Source: CAZQQN01 sp964595485
Lineage (GTDB): Bacteria > Bacteroidota > Bacteroidia > CAILMK01 > CAYYUA01
NCBI GenBank assembly: GCA_964595485.1
Contig: CAZQQN010000006.1
Span: 1 to 64,000, forward strand
DNA length: 64,000 bases
Direction of reading: 5' to 3'
In this document: in pieces, positions 50,499-60,228 of the stretch
How positions within the stretch are numbered: position 1 is the first letter of the stretch
How the letters are laid out: each line of letters opens with the position of its first letter
Program-made: the position numbers and the translations under genes
Notes under the pieces: model-generated
Told to the model about the DNA's origin: nothing
The model's input: the letters and a program-made list of their open reading frames with translations, nothing else
Databases searched by the model: none

Positions 50499-51026
50499 TT
50501 ATTTTCCACCTTCATTTTTCAAGGCTTTAATCTTATCTTTTAGTTTGTACTCATCCCCTTCTTTGTACCCGGAATGTTTGTAAACAATTTTTCCTTCTTT
50601 GTCGATAAGCATAGAGTAAGGGACAGCAGCAAAATTTAACTCCCGTTTAGTCTTATTATTAACATCAAGTAAAACATCAAACTTCCAGCGTTCACCTTTT
50701 ACAAAAGATTCTACTTTCCTTGATGTCCTCGAGTCGTCAAGTGAAACAGCAACAACCTCCACGTCAAAATTTTTTTTCCAGTCCGGCAACAGGTATTTCA
50801 AATTACTAAGCTCTTTTTTGCAGGGTTTACACCAGGTAGCCCAAAAGGATACGATGGTAAACTTATCATTCTTAGCATAAGCGTTTAGGTTTTTGGATTC
50901 TCCATCAAGGGTTTTTAGATCTATTGAAGGCATTTGGCTTTTATCGTTTTTTTCCTTCTCCTGTTCCTGGGCTAACGCAGCTATGGATAGAAGTGCTAAG
51001 CATAAAAAGCTAATCAAGTTTTTCAT
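50499..51026 (-). CDS. TlpA/ResA-like thioredoxin-fold protein, periplasmic
   Basis: This 175-aa protein has a signal peptide (MKNLISFLCLALLSIAALA) and a thioredoxin domain. The active site is VSFWATWCKPCKKEL (CKPC, about residues 59-73), then VVAVSLDDSRTSRKV and the cis-Pro in AAVPYSMLIDKEGKIV. It probably acts as a periplasmic disulfide reductant, for example in cytochrome c maturation; the DsbD-like protein at 42847 could recharge it. The gene stands alone, with 211 bp on its downstream side before the rpsT promoter. Confidence 0.9.
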   Translation of the reverse strand: MKNLISFLCLALLSIAALAQEQEKEKNDKSQMPSIDLKTLDGESKNLNAYAKNDKFTIVSFWATWCKPCKKELSNLKYLLPDWKKNFDVEVVAVSLDDSRTSRKVESFVKGERWKFDVLLDVNNKTKRELNFAAVPYSMLIDKEGKIVYKHSGYKEGDEYKLKDKIKALKNEGGK

Positions 51027-51129
51027 GTTTTAAACATTTTTTCGAAGTGATTAAAAAGATACCATATTAGTAGGCCCGCTGGATAGCGGGTTTTACTTTT
51101 TTCACAAAGCTTAAACAAAATAAATGAAG

Positions 51130-52251
51130 CTAAAGATTACCTCGCTTTTGCTGCTCACGCTCAATGGCTTCAAAAAGGGCTTTAAAATTACCTTTCCCAA
51201 AAGATTTGGCTCCTTTTCGTTGGATGACCTCAAAGAACAACGTTGGGCGAGGTTCTATTGGCAGAGTGAAAATTTGCAGCATATAGCCTTCATCATCCCT
51301 GTCGACAAGGATGCCCTCTTTTTTAAGATCTTCAACCCTTTCATCGATATGGCCAACACGGTCTAACAGGTCATCGTAATAGGTGTCCGGGACGCGGATA
51401 AATTCAATTCCTCTCTTTTTCATTTCCTTTACAGTGCTCAGTATATCGTCTGTAGCAAGTGCGATATGTTGTACGCCCGGGCCGTTGTTATATTCGAGAA
51501 ATTCCTCAATCTGGGATTTTTTCTTTCCTTCAGCGGGTTCATTAATAGGGAATTTAACAAAACCATTCCCGTTAGTCATCACCTTACTCATCAAAGCAGA
51601 GTATTCGGTTGAAATATCCTGATCATCAAACGAGAGTAAGTTTGTGAAACCCATCACATCAGCATAAAAATCGACCCATTTATCCATATGGCCAAGCGGG
51701 ACGTTACCAACGCAATGGTCAACGTGTTTGAAACCAACCTCTTCTGGCTTATAAATGGTGTTCCATTCTTTGAATCCTGGCATGAAAGTGCCATTGTATT
51801 CGTTCCGCTCAACAAAAACGTGAACCACATCTCCGTACGTATGAATACCTGATAATCTTACTTTTCCGTTATCATCATCAATGGTAGTCGGTTCCATGTA
51901 GGGTTCACCGCCCCTTTTAGTGGTTTCATTAAAGGAATATTCGGCATCATCCACTAACATTCCATAAGCTTTTACAGCATCACCGTGTTCCTTTATAAAA
52001 TCTGATATTTCACTGTCTTTTTCAAGAGGGGATGTGAGAATAAGTTTAACTTTACTTTGTTTAACAACATAGGAAACCCTATCATGAACACCTGTTTCAG
52101 GCCCGGAGTATGCAAGTGGTTGAAAGCCAAAGGCGGTTTGGTAAAAATGGGCTGCTTGCTTACAGTTACTGACATAAAATTCAATGTAATCTGTTCCCTG
52201 TATAGGCAAGAAGTCTACATCCTGTCCTTCTTTTGCTACTAATTGTTCCAT
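51130..52251 (-). CDS. hppD: 4-hydroxyphenylpyruvate dioxygenase
   Basis: This 373-aa protein has two VOC-fold halves. The iron ligands are visible as His in FKHVDHCVGNV (about residue 176), His in GPGVQHIALATDD (about 257) and Glu in PTLFFEVIQRKG (about 338), all typical of HPPD. It converts 4-hydroxyphenylpyruvate to homogentisate, the second step of tyrosine breakdown. The homogentisate dioxygenase gene is 33 bp upstream on the same strand, so the two form an operon for consecutive reactions. Confidence 0.96.
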   Translation of the reverse strand: MEQLVAKEGQDVDFLPIQGTDYIEFYVSNCKQAAHFYQTAFGFQPLAYSGPETGVHDRVSYVVKQSKVKLILTSPLEKDSEISDFIKEHGDAVKAYGMLVDDAEYSFNETTKRGGEPYMEPTTIDDDNGKVRLSGIHTYGDVVHVFVERNEYNGTFMPGFKEWNTIYKPEEVGFKHVDHCVGNVPLGHMDKWVDFYADVMGFTNLLSFDDQDISTEYSALMSKVMTNGNGFVKFPINEPAEGKKKSQIEEFLEYNNGPGVQHIALATDDILSTVKEMKKRGIEFIRVPDTYYDDLLDRVGHIDERVEDLKKEGILVDRDDEGYMLQIFTLPIEPRPTLFFEVIQRKGAKSFGKGNFKALFEAIEREQQKRGNL

Positions 52252-52284
52252 AATCCAATATTTTTTTGTTAATCAAATTTTTAA

Positions 52285-53460
52285 TTACTGACTCTTTTTA
52301 TTTTCCTCAGCAAGCCAGCTTTGGTAATATTCCTTGAATTCAGTAGTTAAAGCCTCCTCAGTAATCCAAAGCGGCCTGAAAGTATCCACCATGACCGCTA
52401 ATTCCTCGGTAGCTTCCTTCCCTATGCTTGCTTCAGCACTTCCCGGATGTGGTCCATGAGGAATGCCTTGCGGATGTAAACTAATCATCCCTTTTTCTAC
52501 GTGTTTACGACTCATGAAATTCCCTGCCACATAATAAAGGACTTCATCCGAATCCACGTTGCTGTGGGTGTAAGGTGCCGGTATAGCTTCCGGATGATAA
52601 TCGAACATACGGGGACAGAAGGAGCAAATAACGTAATTATTGGCTTCAAAAGTTTGGTGAACGGGGGGTGGCTGGTGAATCCTACCAGTGATAGGCTCAA
52701 AATCATGAATAGAAAAGCCGTAAGGATAGGCGTATCCATCCCAACCTACTACATCAAATGGATGCGTTGCGTAAACATAGGGATAGATTTCATCGTATTT
52801 TTTTATCCTGATCTCAAAATCACCAACTTCATCATAAGTTTCGAGATCTCTAGGTTTTTTGATATCCCGCTCACAATAGGGTGAGTGCTCCATAAACTGC
52901 CCGAATTCATTCAAATACTTTTTGGGTGGACGCACATGAGTTGCTGATTCAAGGTATAGAATGCGGTTCTCTTCGTCATTGAATTCAAGCTGATAAATGG
53001 TACCCCTTGGAATTACTAAGTAATCGCCATATTCAAACGGGATCCGGCCAAACATGGTCTTGAGATTGCCTTCCCCTTGGTGGATGAATAAGACCTCATC
53101 ACAATTGGCATTTTTGTAAAAATAATCCTTCATGGATTTTTTAGGCGCTGCCACTCCTAATTTGACATCATTGTTAAGCAAAAGGGTTTTACGGCTGTCC
53201 AAAAAATCATCCACTGGGTCTACCTGAAAACTCATGAAGGCCCGGTGTTGCATATTATTTTTCAAAGCAATATTGGGGCTAACGTCCACCGGATCATATA
53301 CTTCCCGAACCTGCGTGGGCCTTTGAACATGATAGGTCAATGAACTTATATTAGAAAATCCTTCTGTTGAAATCAACTGCTCAGGGTAAAGCTCTCCATT
53401 GGGTTGTCTGAAAACAGTATGTCGCTTATGGGGTATTTTTCCTAATGTGTAGTAATGCAT
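52285..53460 (-). CDS. hmgA: Homogentisate 1,2-dioxygenase
   Basis: This 391-aa cupin-type protein belongs to the shorter bacterial homogentisate dioxygenase form. Visible features are MHYYTLGKIPHKRHTVFR at the start, EVLFIHQGEGNLKTMFG and DYLVIPRGTIYQLEF in the first cupin. The metal region of the second part has IHQPPPVHQTFEANNYVIC, SNVDSDEVLYYVAGNFMSR and LHPQGIPHGPHPG. It opens the aromatic ring of homogentisate to maleylacetoacetate. It is transcribed ahead of hppD. Maleylacetoacetate isomerase and fumarylacetoacetase are not in the window. Confidence 0.93.
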   Translation of the reverse strand: MHYYTLGKIPHKRHTVFRQPNGELYPEQLISTEGFSNISSLTYHVQRPTQVREVYDPVDVSPNIALKNNMQHRAFMSFQVDPVDDFLDSRKTLLLNNDVKLGVAAPKKSMKDYFYKNANCDEVLFIHQGEGNLKTMFGRIPFEYGDYLVIPRGTIYQLEFNDEENRILYLESATHVRPPKKYLNEFGQFMEHSPYCERDIKKPRDLETYDEVGDFEIRIKKYDEIYPYVYATHPFDVVGWDGYAYPYGFSIHDFEPITGRIHQPPPVHQTFEANNYVICSFCPRMFDYHPEAIPAPYTHSNVDSDEVLYYVAGNFMSRKHVEKGMISLHPQGIPHGPHPGSAEASIGKEATEELAVMVDTFRPLWITEEALTTEFKEYYQSWLAEENKKSQ

Positions 53461-53547
53461 ATTTCGTTATTTTTTATTGTCGCAATCTAATTTTCTAATT
53501 TACAAAGGCTCAGCTAAATAGCCAAGGTTAAAAAACATAAGGTTTCC

Positions 53548-55767
53548 CTAAAACTGGATATCCTCACTTTCTTGATCTTCATTTTTTTCAAATTTTTTGC
53601 AATCAATTTCAACAGGAAGTTCTTTTTGTGGTTCCTCGAACTTTTGTTTAGAAACATCCAGCCCATCGTCTGCATAACATTTCTTCATAAATTTAGCCCA
53701 TAAAGGTAGGGCCATGTTAGCACCCTGGCCAAGTTTTATACTTCTGAAACTGATGCTCCTGTTAGTTCCGCCAACCCAAACGCCACTCGTCAGGTTAGGT
53801 ACGGAACCAAGGAACCACCCGTCAGATTGGTTTTGAGTGGTTCCGGTTTTTCCAGCTATTGGATTTTTAAAGTTGTATTTATAGCGTAAGCGAACAGCTG
53901 TCCCATTATTAACAACATGTTTGAGCATATCCAGCATAATGTAATTAGTTACCTCCTTCAAGACTTCCCTATTTTTCCCTATAAACTTCTCAAGGACATT
54001 ACCATTTTTGTCCTCAATCTTGGTTAAATAGTTAGGTTCACGCCAAACTCCTTTGTTGGCATAGGTGTTAAAAGCTGATACCATCTCAAATACAGAAATG
54101 TCTGTTGTTCCTAAAGCTATCGAAGGGTATGCTTTCATGGGGCTCTCAATCCCCATGTCTCTTGCGATATTAACAACCGATTCAGGCGAAACGCGCTTGA
54201 TAAGGCGGGCAGTCAAGCAATTGATCGATTTACCCAAACCATCTTTAATCGGAATCATACCGCCATATTCACCTGTAGCATTTTTAGGGGACCAATTATC
54301 ATAATTTTCGAAGACTATGGGTGTGTTGGGTATCTCCATACAAGGAGAAAAACCCTCATCAACAGCTTTCGTATAGACGAAAGGTTTGAATGTTGAGCCG
54401 ACCTGTCTTTTGGCTCCTTTATGGACATGGTCATATTTGAAATGCTTGAAATTGACACCGCCTACCCAAGCTTTCACTTTTCCGTTAGAAGGCCTCATAG
54501 CCATAAAACCTGCATGCAGGAAGTATTTATAATATTTTATTGAGTCAATGGGGGACATAACAGTATCCTTTGGCCCATCGTAGGAAAAGACCGTCATTTT
54601 CTGAGGCTTTTTAAAAACTGCCATGATAGAATCATTGGATAGTCCTTTTTCCTTCAGCTTTTTGTATCGATCTGATTTCTTAACAGCCTCACCAATTATA
54701 TCGGAGTCTTTACCCCACGGAGACCCGTGTCCTTCCCAGTGACTGAAGAACTTATCTTGAAGTTGGCTCATATGTTCCCGAGTGGCTTGCTGAGCATACT
54801 TTTGCATTTTACTGTTAATGGTTGTATGGATCTTTAAGCCATCGGTGTAAAGGTTGTACCCATTTTGCTTACACCACTTGTCCAATTCTTGCCTGAGGTG
54901 CGATCGGAAATATCGAGCATCTCCCCTGGTATGGCTTTCAACATTGTATTTAAGCTTTATTTCTTGGGCTTTAAGCGAATCGTATTGCTCCTTGGTAAGA
55001 TAATTGTGCTTAACCATTTGATGTAAAACCACATTGCGCCTCTTTTTTGAATTTTTCGGGTTATAAACAGGTGAATAAAGCCGCGTAGCTTTAAGTGCCC
55101 CTACTAAAACTGATGCTTCTTCTGGTTTTAGTGCTTTTGGGCTTTTATTGAAAAAAGTGTTTGAAGCCGCTTGGATGCCATACGTATTACTACCAAATGA
55201 AACGGTATTGAAGTACATTTGGATGATTTCTTCCTTGGTATAATATCGTTCCAGACGTGCTGCTATAATCCATTCCTTACTTTTACGAACGATGATTTCA
55301 GACCATGTACTGAAATCTTGCCTCGGAAAAAGGTTTTTAGCCAATTGTTGGGTAATTGTACTACCCCCGCCTGCGCCCTCCTGGCCCAGTAAAATTCGGT
55401 AGAAAAACACCCTGAAAAGCGCAATGAAATCAATACCGGGATGCTTGTAAAAACGAGCATCTTCCGTGGCAATCAAAGCATTCACTAAGTGGGGGCTTAG
55501 ATCGTCAAAAGCAACATTGGATCTATTTTGGGTGAAGTATTTTCCCAGTAGTTCACCATCCTGGGAATAAACCTTAGATGCTAAGTTGGTCTCAGGGTTT
55601 TCCAATTGTTGGGTTGAAGGTAAATCCCCAAACCATTCATTAGCAATTCCTACCAGGAAAAGCACTAAACTAAAGAAAATGACTAGTAAGAAGGTCCATA
55701 AATAAAGCGTATACTTTTTAAAGGAGATGCTGTTTTTCTTAAGTTGCTGTTTTTTTGATTGAACCAT
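53548..55767 (-). CDS. Class A penicillin-binding protein (PBP1A type)
   Basis: This 739-aa bifunctional cell-wall enzyme has an N-terminal membrane anchor (about residues 19-43). The GT51 transglycosylase domain has IATEDARFYKHPGIDF and GGGSTITQQLAKNLF (about 90-150). The transpeptidase domain has the catalytic Ser in VGSTFKPFVYTKA (SxxK), a SxN-like KSINCLTARL and IAGKTGTTQNQSDGW (KTG). It polymerises and cross-links peptidoglycan at the outer face of the inner membrane. It is encoded 11 bp downstream of the sprE/porW locus on the same strand. Confidence 0.95.
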   Translation of the reverse strand: MVQSKKQQLKKNSISFKKYTLYLWTFLLVIFFSLVLFLVGIANEWFGDLPSTQQLENPETNLASKVYSQDGELLGKYFTQNRSNVAFDDLSPHLVNALIATEDARFYKHPGIDFIALFRVFFYRILLGQEGAGGGSTITQQLAKNLFPRQDFSTWSEIIVRKSKEWIIAARLERYYTKEEIIQMYFNTVSFGSNTYGIQAASNTFFNKSPKALKPEEASVLVGALKATRLYSPVYNPKNSKKRRNVVLHQMVKHNYLTKEQYDSLKAQEIKLKYNVESHTRGDARYFRSHLRQELDKWCKQNGYNLYTDGLKIHTTINSKMQKYAQQATREHMSQLQDKFFSHWEGHGSPWGKDSDIIGEAVKKSDRYKKLKEKGLSNDSIMAVFKKPQKMTVFSYDGPKDTVMSPIDSIKYYKYFLHAGFMAMRPSNGKVKAWVGGVNFKHFKYDHVHKGAKRQVGSTFKPFVYTKAVDEGFSPCMEIPNTPIVFENYDNWSPKNATGEYGGMIPIKDGLGKSINCLTARLIKRVSPESVVNIARDMGIESPMKAYPSIALGTTDISVFEMVSAFNTYANKGVWREPNYLTKIEDKNGNVLEKFIGKNREVLKEVTNYIMLDMLKHVVNNGTAVRLRYKYNFKNPIAGKTGTTQNQSDGWFLGSVPNLTSGVWVGGTNRSISFRSIKLGQGANMALPLWAKFMKKCYADDGLDVSKQKFEEPQKELPVEIDCKKFEKNEDQESEDIQF

Positions 55768-55778
55768 TAAGCCGGGGC

Positions 55779-56450
55779 TTATCTTTTTGCTTCCAGGTAT
55801 TCTTGTTTGAAAAACTCCTCGTAAAGGGGCAGTTTTTTATTCTTAATCACCTTTTTGTAATTATTGATATTAGCAACGAAGTGGTTTGGTGAATTAATAC
55901 CCAGTTTTTTAATCAGCTTGTCATCGTTGCCAACGCTTTCCAGGTAGTTAAGGGCTTGTGTTTTGTTTTTAAAATCCCTTATTATAATCATACGCTTTGT
56001 CTCTCCGTACATCAGAGTTGTAATATTCAAATTTAAGAACTTGTAATATTCAGCGTTGTAATCTGAGAACTCCTCTTGAATCTTTCGGGTGTTATTGTTC
56101 TTCAAAGAAACAACAATGAAATAAAGGTGTGGCTTTTCAGCTTTTTGACTAAAAGGGAAATCTTTTTCTTCACCGCCAGTGGACACCTTTTCCCCTTTAT
56201 TAGCAACTAGAAAGTTGTAGACATTCTGAGCATGGTTTACCGTTTGTTTTTTATTGGGATAGGCTTCTATGAATTCCTTTAGTTTTTGTTTGAAAGCCTT
56301 TTTGGTATCTTGATTCTTCCCTTCGCATAAAATGGTAAGGTATTCAAATTTGTGTTTTAAGTAGTTCGCTTCAAACATTGAGTCTGCTTTTTCATGCCTG
56401 GCAATTACCCTCTTGGTAATACTGGTACGTATTTTTGTAAAATTTCTCAA
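55779..56450 (-). CDS. C-terminal fragment of SprE/PorW-like protein (frameshifted)
   Basis: This reading frame gives 223 aa from an ATG at 56450, but its first about 15 residues overlap, in another frame, the end of the TPR lipoprotein gene and look meaningless. Real similarity begins near VIARHEKADSMFEANYLKHK, which continues the TPR pattern that stops abruptly in the upstream frame at YYQEGN. The C-terminal half (YFIVVSLKNNNTRKIQEEFSD and TQALNYLESVG) resembles the SPOR-like end of SprE/PorW proteins. The fragment is best read as the displaced tail of the neighbouring gene rather than an independent gene. Confidence 0.78.
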   Translation of the reverse strand: MRNFTKIRTSITKRVIARHEKADSMFEANYLKHKFEYLTILCEGKNQDTKKAFKQKLKEFIEAYPNKKQTVNHAQNVYNFLVANKGEKVSTGGEEKDFPFSQKAEKPHLYFIVVSLKNNNTRKIQEEFSDYNAEYYKFLNLNITTLMYGETKRMIIIRDFKNKTQALNYLESVGNDDKLIKKLGINSPNHFVANINNYKKVIKNKKLPLYEEFFKQEYLEAKR

Positions 56451-58443
56451 GTTTTGGATTACTTTTTTGAGCTTGTTGACGTAATTGCTCAGGGTTCTGT
56501 ATTAAAGTGGCATATTTGCTTTTTGGATACTTAGTAGCAAGCTTTCGTTTATACTTTTCAGCATTTGTTTTTTTCCCCTCATCCTTGTTTAGCTTGTAAA
56601 GGTAGTAGTAAGCCTTTGGCTCATATTTGCTACCGGGATAGTTCTCGTTAAGCTTATTAAGATAATTTCTGGCTTTATCAATATCCTGAAGGTCTTGGTA
56701 ATAAATGACACCGGTATTGAAAAGTGCTCGCTTTATGGCTTTTTGGGATGAGGTTAATTTATTACTATCGAACGGAATTTTGGCGTAAAATTGCTTTTCT
56801 CTGTCGGGTAGTTTGTTAAAATTTTCTGGAATGACGTTGTACCTTTTATTTAAAGGTTTCTTACCTTTTTTGGTTTGAGCTAACTTATCTTCCTTGTCAG
56901 GTTCTTCCTTGTCAGGTTCTTCTTCGTTTCGCCGAACTTTATCCGTTTCAGTACGCCAGTTATCCCTTAAAGGTCTGTTACCCCATTGCCTTTTAAATGC
57001 CGGTTTCCCTTTACTTTTAGCCGACTCATTGTAAAAATACCAAGTCCCCGAGTTCTGATTACCCATTAAGTCCTGTTGCTGATTTTGGTTAAGATTTCTT
57101 TGTTGTTTCCGCTTTAATTGCTTTAGTTGCCGTTGGTTTCTTTGCTGTTGCTTTTTCTTTTTCTTTTTTTCTTTTTCTTTTCTAACAATTTTCTTGAATT
57201 GGGCACGAAACTGCCCTTTATCCCATGATCTCATTGCTTGCAAACTATCCTGGAGCTTTAGGGTCTTTTTATGGCTTACCAAGTCATCCAGCACAGCTTT
57301 TTTGTTTTTCAATTGCTCATAATTTTCATTTTCTGGGGTAATGAGGGCAAAAGTACTATCAAAATAGGCTTTCGCTCTATCGTAATTGTCCTTTTTAAAA
57401 TGATACTGGGCTAAATTCTGATAAGCTGTAGCTTTTTGTTCTGAAGTAGCTTTTTTTGCTTTTAATGCTTTATTTAAGTAGTTGATAAAAGCTTCCCGGT
57501 TATTATTTTTCTTTGCCAATTGGGCTAATTCATAATAAATACGGCTTTTGTAATCAACATTTTTGTCATCCTTTAGCATTCTTTTCAAGTCTTCCTGCAA
57601 TTTACTTATATTTCTTCCGCCTTTCTTTAAATAGCATGAAGCTTTATTAATCTTAGCATGGAAAGCTGTCTCATAAACGGGTCGATTGGATAAGACCTTG
57701 TTATATTCAAATATTGCTTTAGAAAAATTCTTTTCTTCCTGGTAAAGTTGCCCAAGGATAAAGTGCAAACGAGTCTTAAAGTCTTTATTGCTCACTTTAG
57801 GTAGGGTTTCTTTAATCTTTTTAGAGGCTGTGTTATACTGGTTACTCTGGATGGCTACTGATGCTTCTGTCAGGTTTAGAGCTTTATTAAGCTCCTCATT
57901 TTCAGGGAAGTTTTTATCACTTTTGATGTTGGTTATCAAAGCCCTGGCTTGATTGACATCATCTTGTTTAAGGTGTGTCCGAACAACCCAAATGGACGCC
58001 TTATAGGCTTCGTTGCTGCCTTTGTACTTACTTTTAACGTAGCGGAATCTTTGTTTAGCTGAGACATAATCTCCCTTGTAAAATATGGCTTTTCCCATTA
58101 GCAGGTAACAATTATCCGTCCATTTGCTTGACTCATGCTTTTGGATTACCCTTGTACACTTTTCTACAATTTTGTCGGATTTACTTGCATTACCTTTTGC
58201 CATTTCTTTAGGTGGATAACGGTATATTGGCAGTATTTCATTATAATCATCCGGGAATTGTTCATTGTTTGTTTTAACCATCTCCCGCATGAGCTCCCTG
58301 GCATTGAAATAGCCGTTGTATTTGGCTGTGATATTGTGATAAATTTGCGCTATCTTCGTCCCTTCAAGGGACTTACAGCCTTTCAGCCCGAGAATGAGAA
58401 TAAGCAAGGCAAAAAAGAAAACCGCTGGCTTTATTTGTTTCAA
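56392..58443 (-). CDS. sprE: SprE/PorW-like type IX secretion lipoprotein, frame ends early
   Basis: TTG at 58443 opens MKQIKPAVFFFALLILILG with lipobox LKGC (Cys at about 23); the sequence starting IYHNITAKYNGYFNARELM is the signature of SprE/PorW. TPR-like helices fill about 90-390. A highly basic Lys/Gln/Arg segment (about 424-460) and an acidic EEPDKEEPDKED stretch (about 520) follow, then more TPR repeats. The frame stops at 56392 after YYQEGNCQA, while the expected continuation lies in the next frame (to 55779). Joined, the product is about 880 aa, close to known SprE. SprE/PorW links the T9SS motor/ring parts to the SprA translocon and is needed for gliding and secretion. The break is a mutation or an assembly error. 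Confidence 0.85.
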   Translation of the reverse strand: MKQIKPAVFFFALLILILGLKGCKSLEGTKIAQIYHNITAKYNGYFNARELMREMVKTNNEQFPDDYNEILPIYRYPPKEMAKGNASKSDKIVEKCTRVIQKHESSKWTDNCYLLMGKAIFYKGDYVSAKQRFRYVKSKYKGSNEAYKASIWVVRTHLKQDDVNQARALITNIKSDKNFPENEELNKALNLTEASVAIQSNQYNTASKKIKETLPKVSNKDFKTRLHFILGQLYQEEKNFSKAIFEYNKVLSNRPVYETAFHAKINKASCYLKKGGRNISKLQEDLKRMLKDDKNVDYKSRIYYELAQLAKKNNNREAFINYLNKALKAKKATSEQKATAYQNLAQYHFKKDNYDRAKAYFDSTFALITPENENYEQLKNKKAVLDDLVSHKKTLKLQDSLQAMRSWDKGQFRAQFKKIVRKEKEKKKKKKQQQRNQRQLKQLKRKQQRNLNQNQQQDLMGNQNSGTWYFYNESAKSKGKPAFKRQWGNRPLRDNWRTETDKVRRNEEEPDKEEPDKEDKLAQTKKGKKPLNKRYNVIPENFNKLPDREKQFYAKIPFDSNKLTSSQKAIKRALFNTGVIYYQDLQDIDKARNYLNKLNENYPGSKYEPKAYYYLYKLNKDEGKKTNAEKYKRKLATKYPKSKYATLIQNPEQLRQQAQKSNPKLEKFYKNTYQYYQEGNCQA

Positions 58444-58750
58444 AATTTCGATACCATTTTATTCATTTCAAAGAAATAACTCGGAACAGGCAAAAATATT
58501 TTAAAAAGGCCAATGGTAAAGATTTTATTTAACCTTAATTACTTATTCAATGGTTTTAAAATGTCTTCCGTTCAGTAATTACTTATTTTGAACCATATTA
58601 ATGAAAAAAAGCAAATTTAAAGATTTTTGAAATCTCTTAACGTTGGTATTGTAATATTAAGCTAATTGAGAATGCATTAGGAATACGTAGAGGTATTTTT
58701 CTTGTAGTAATTTACAGAAAATCATTTCATAAAAAAATTGAATTAAGCGT

Positions 58751-59602
58751 TTGAAAAGGTTAAAAAATAAATACAGACTGGTAATACTTAATGAGACGGA
58801 TTTCGAGGAGAAAGCTTCTATTTCCATAAAGCTGCTCAATGTTCTGGCGTTTTTTAGCGTTATTTTCATTACCATGTTTTTTATTTTCTATTTATTATTC
58901 GGATTTACCCCTATGAAAGCTTTCTTACCGGTTACGGGGTATTCAGCTGAGCAGAAAAAAGTTGCAAGAATGGCTTATAAAGTAGATTCCTTAAAACATG
59001 TTGTGAACAGGAGGGAAAGTTACCTAAGCAATATCAAGTCAATCCTCACCGGGGAGGTAGGTGATTCAGCAAGACCCAAACGCGAACAATCTAAGGATTT
59101 GAAAGTAAAAAGTGAAGAAATTAATCTTCAGGATACTTCAAGTGTTGACTCCGTATTCAAGGAAAGGTTCCGGTCTCAAGATCCATACAGACTTAGCTTA
59201 TCATCTTCTCAATCGACTTCCGACAACCTTGCTAAATATGCTTTTTTCCCGCCTTTAAAAGGTATGATCACTTCTGAATATAATGAAGGGCTTGGTCATT
59301 ATGCCGTGGATGTGGTCGGACCAAAAGATATTGGTATTAAGGCTGTCTTAAGCGGTACAGTAATATTTTCAGAATGGTCCGCATCCACTGGTTATGTTAT
59401 TATGATTCAGCATCCTAATAATATCGTTTCAGTTTACAAACACAATTCGCAATTGTTAAAAAAAGTTGGTAAATTTGTGGAAGCTGGAGAAGTTATAGCG
59501 ATTATTGGGGAATCCGGTGAGCTAAGTACAGGCCCGCATCTGCATTTTGAGCTATGGCATAATGGTAACCCAATTAATCCTCAAAAGTACATTGCTTTTT
59601 AA
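58751..59602 (+). CDS. M23-family peptidoglycan endopeptidase, membrane-anchored
   Basis: The start is TTG at 58751 (MKRLKNKYRLVILNETDFEE). This 283-aa protein has one N-terminal membrane helix (about residues 27-51), a charged, partly helical linker, and a C-terminal LytM domain from about 170. The zinc site residues are in GLGHYAVDVVGP (H...D) and STGPHLHFELWHNG (HxH). It cuts peptide cross-links of peptidoglycan. The bactofilin gene follows about 100 bp later; this pairing occurs in several phyla and localises the peptidase for cell-shape control. Confidence 0.92.
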   Translation: MKRLKNKYRLVILNETDFEEKASISIKLLNVLAFFSVIFITMFFIFYLLFGFTPMKAFLPVTGYSAEQKKVARMAYKVDSLKHVVNRRESYLSNIKSILTGEVGDSARPKREQSKDLKVKSEEINLQDTSSVDSVFKERFRSQDPYRLSLSSSQSTSDNLAKYAFFPPLKGMITSEYNEGLGHYAVDVVGPKDIGIKAVLSGTVIFSEWSASTGYVIMIQHPNNIVSVYKHNSQLLKKVGKFVEAGEVIAIIGESGELSTGPHLHFELWHNGNPINPQKYIAF

Positions 59603-59700
59603 CTTTAATTCAAACTTATTTGTCTATTACCTGTTAGTTATATAATGCATAAAATAATATGAAACCTTCTTTTTAAATAGCCTTAACCAAACTAAACATT

Positions 59701-60228
59701 ATGTTTAAAAAGAATAAAGCTTTTAATGAAAAAGGTAAAGATGAATTGAATGGAAATTCAATTAATTTAGTTGGTGATTCCACTAAAATTGTTGGGGATG
59801 TGGAAACCGAAACCGATATTCGGGTGGACGGCACAGTTGAAGGCAATATCGTTACAAAAGGTAAACTTGTTTTAGGAGAAAGTGCAGCGATTAAAGGTAA
59901 TTGTTACTGCCATGCCGGGGATTTTTCCGGGAGAATTAATGGTAATATTTATTGTAAAGACCAATTATTATTAAAGTCAACTGCCCAGGTCCATGGGGAT
60001 ATCTTTACAAAACGTTTCGTTGTTGAGAAAGATGCGAATTTCAATGGTCAATGTGAAATGAGGGAAGAAATAAATTTCCCCAGTGATAAAAACACTTCTC
60101 GTGATGCTAATGGTGCTAAAGTACAAAACGGCTCCTCAGCTCCAGAAGATAACCAAAATACAAAACCTCGTAGTGGAAAAGAAGCAGAAAAAAGAGCGCA
60201 AGAAGGACAAAAAGCCTCCTCTGTATAA
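59701..60228 (+). CDS. Bactofilin (polymer-forming cytoskeletal protein)
   Basis: This 175-aa protein has a central bactofilin beta-helix (about residues 25-120). The repeats start at STKIVGDVETETDIRVDGTV and run through EGNIVTKGKLVLGESAAIKG to AQVHGDIFTKRFVVEKDANF. Short N-terminal and charged C-terminal tails flank it. Bactofilins form nucleotide-independent filaments at the membrane and recruit cell-wall enzymes, matching the M23 peptidase gene upstream. The C-terminal coding region overlaps the next gene, linking it to the ATP synthase operon. Confidence 0.93.
   Translation: MFKKNKAFNEKGKDELNGNSINLVGDSTKIVGDVETETDIRVDGTVEGNIVTKGKLVLGESAAIKGNCYCHAGDFSGRINGNIYCKDQLLLKSTAQVHGDIFTKRFVVEKDANFNGQCEMREEINFPSDKNTSRDANGAKVQNGSSAPEDNQNTKPRSGKEAEKRAQEGQKASSV

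Noticed and set aside
56392..56450. Programmed ribosomal frameshift joining the two sprE parts
   Set aside because: No slippery heptamer or strong downstream structure is evident, and a few expected residues seem to be missing at the junction, which fits a deletion or error better.
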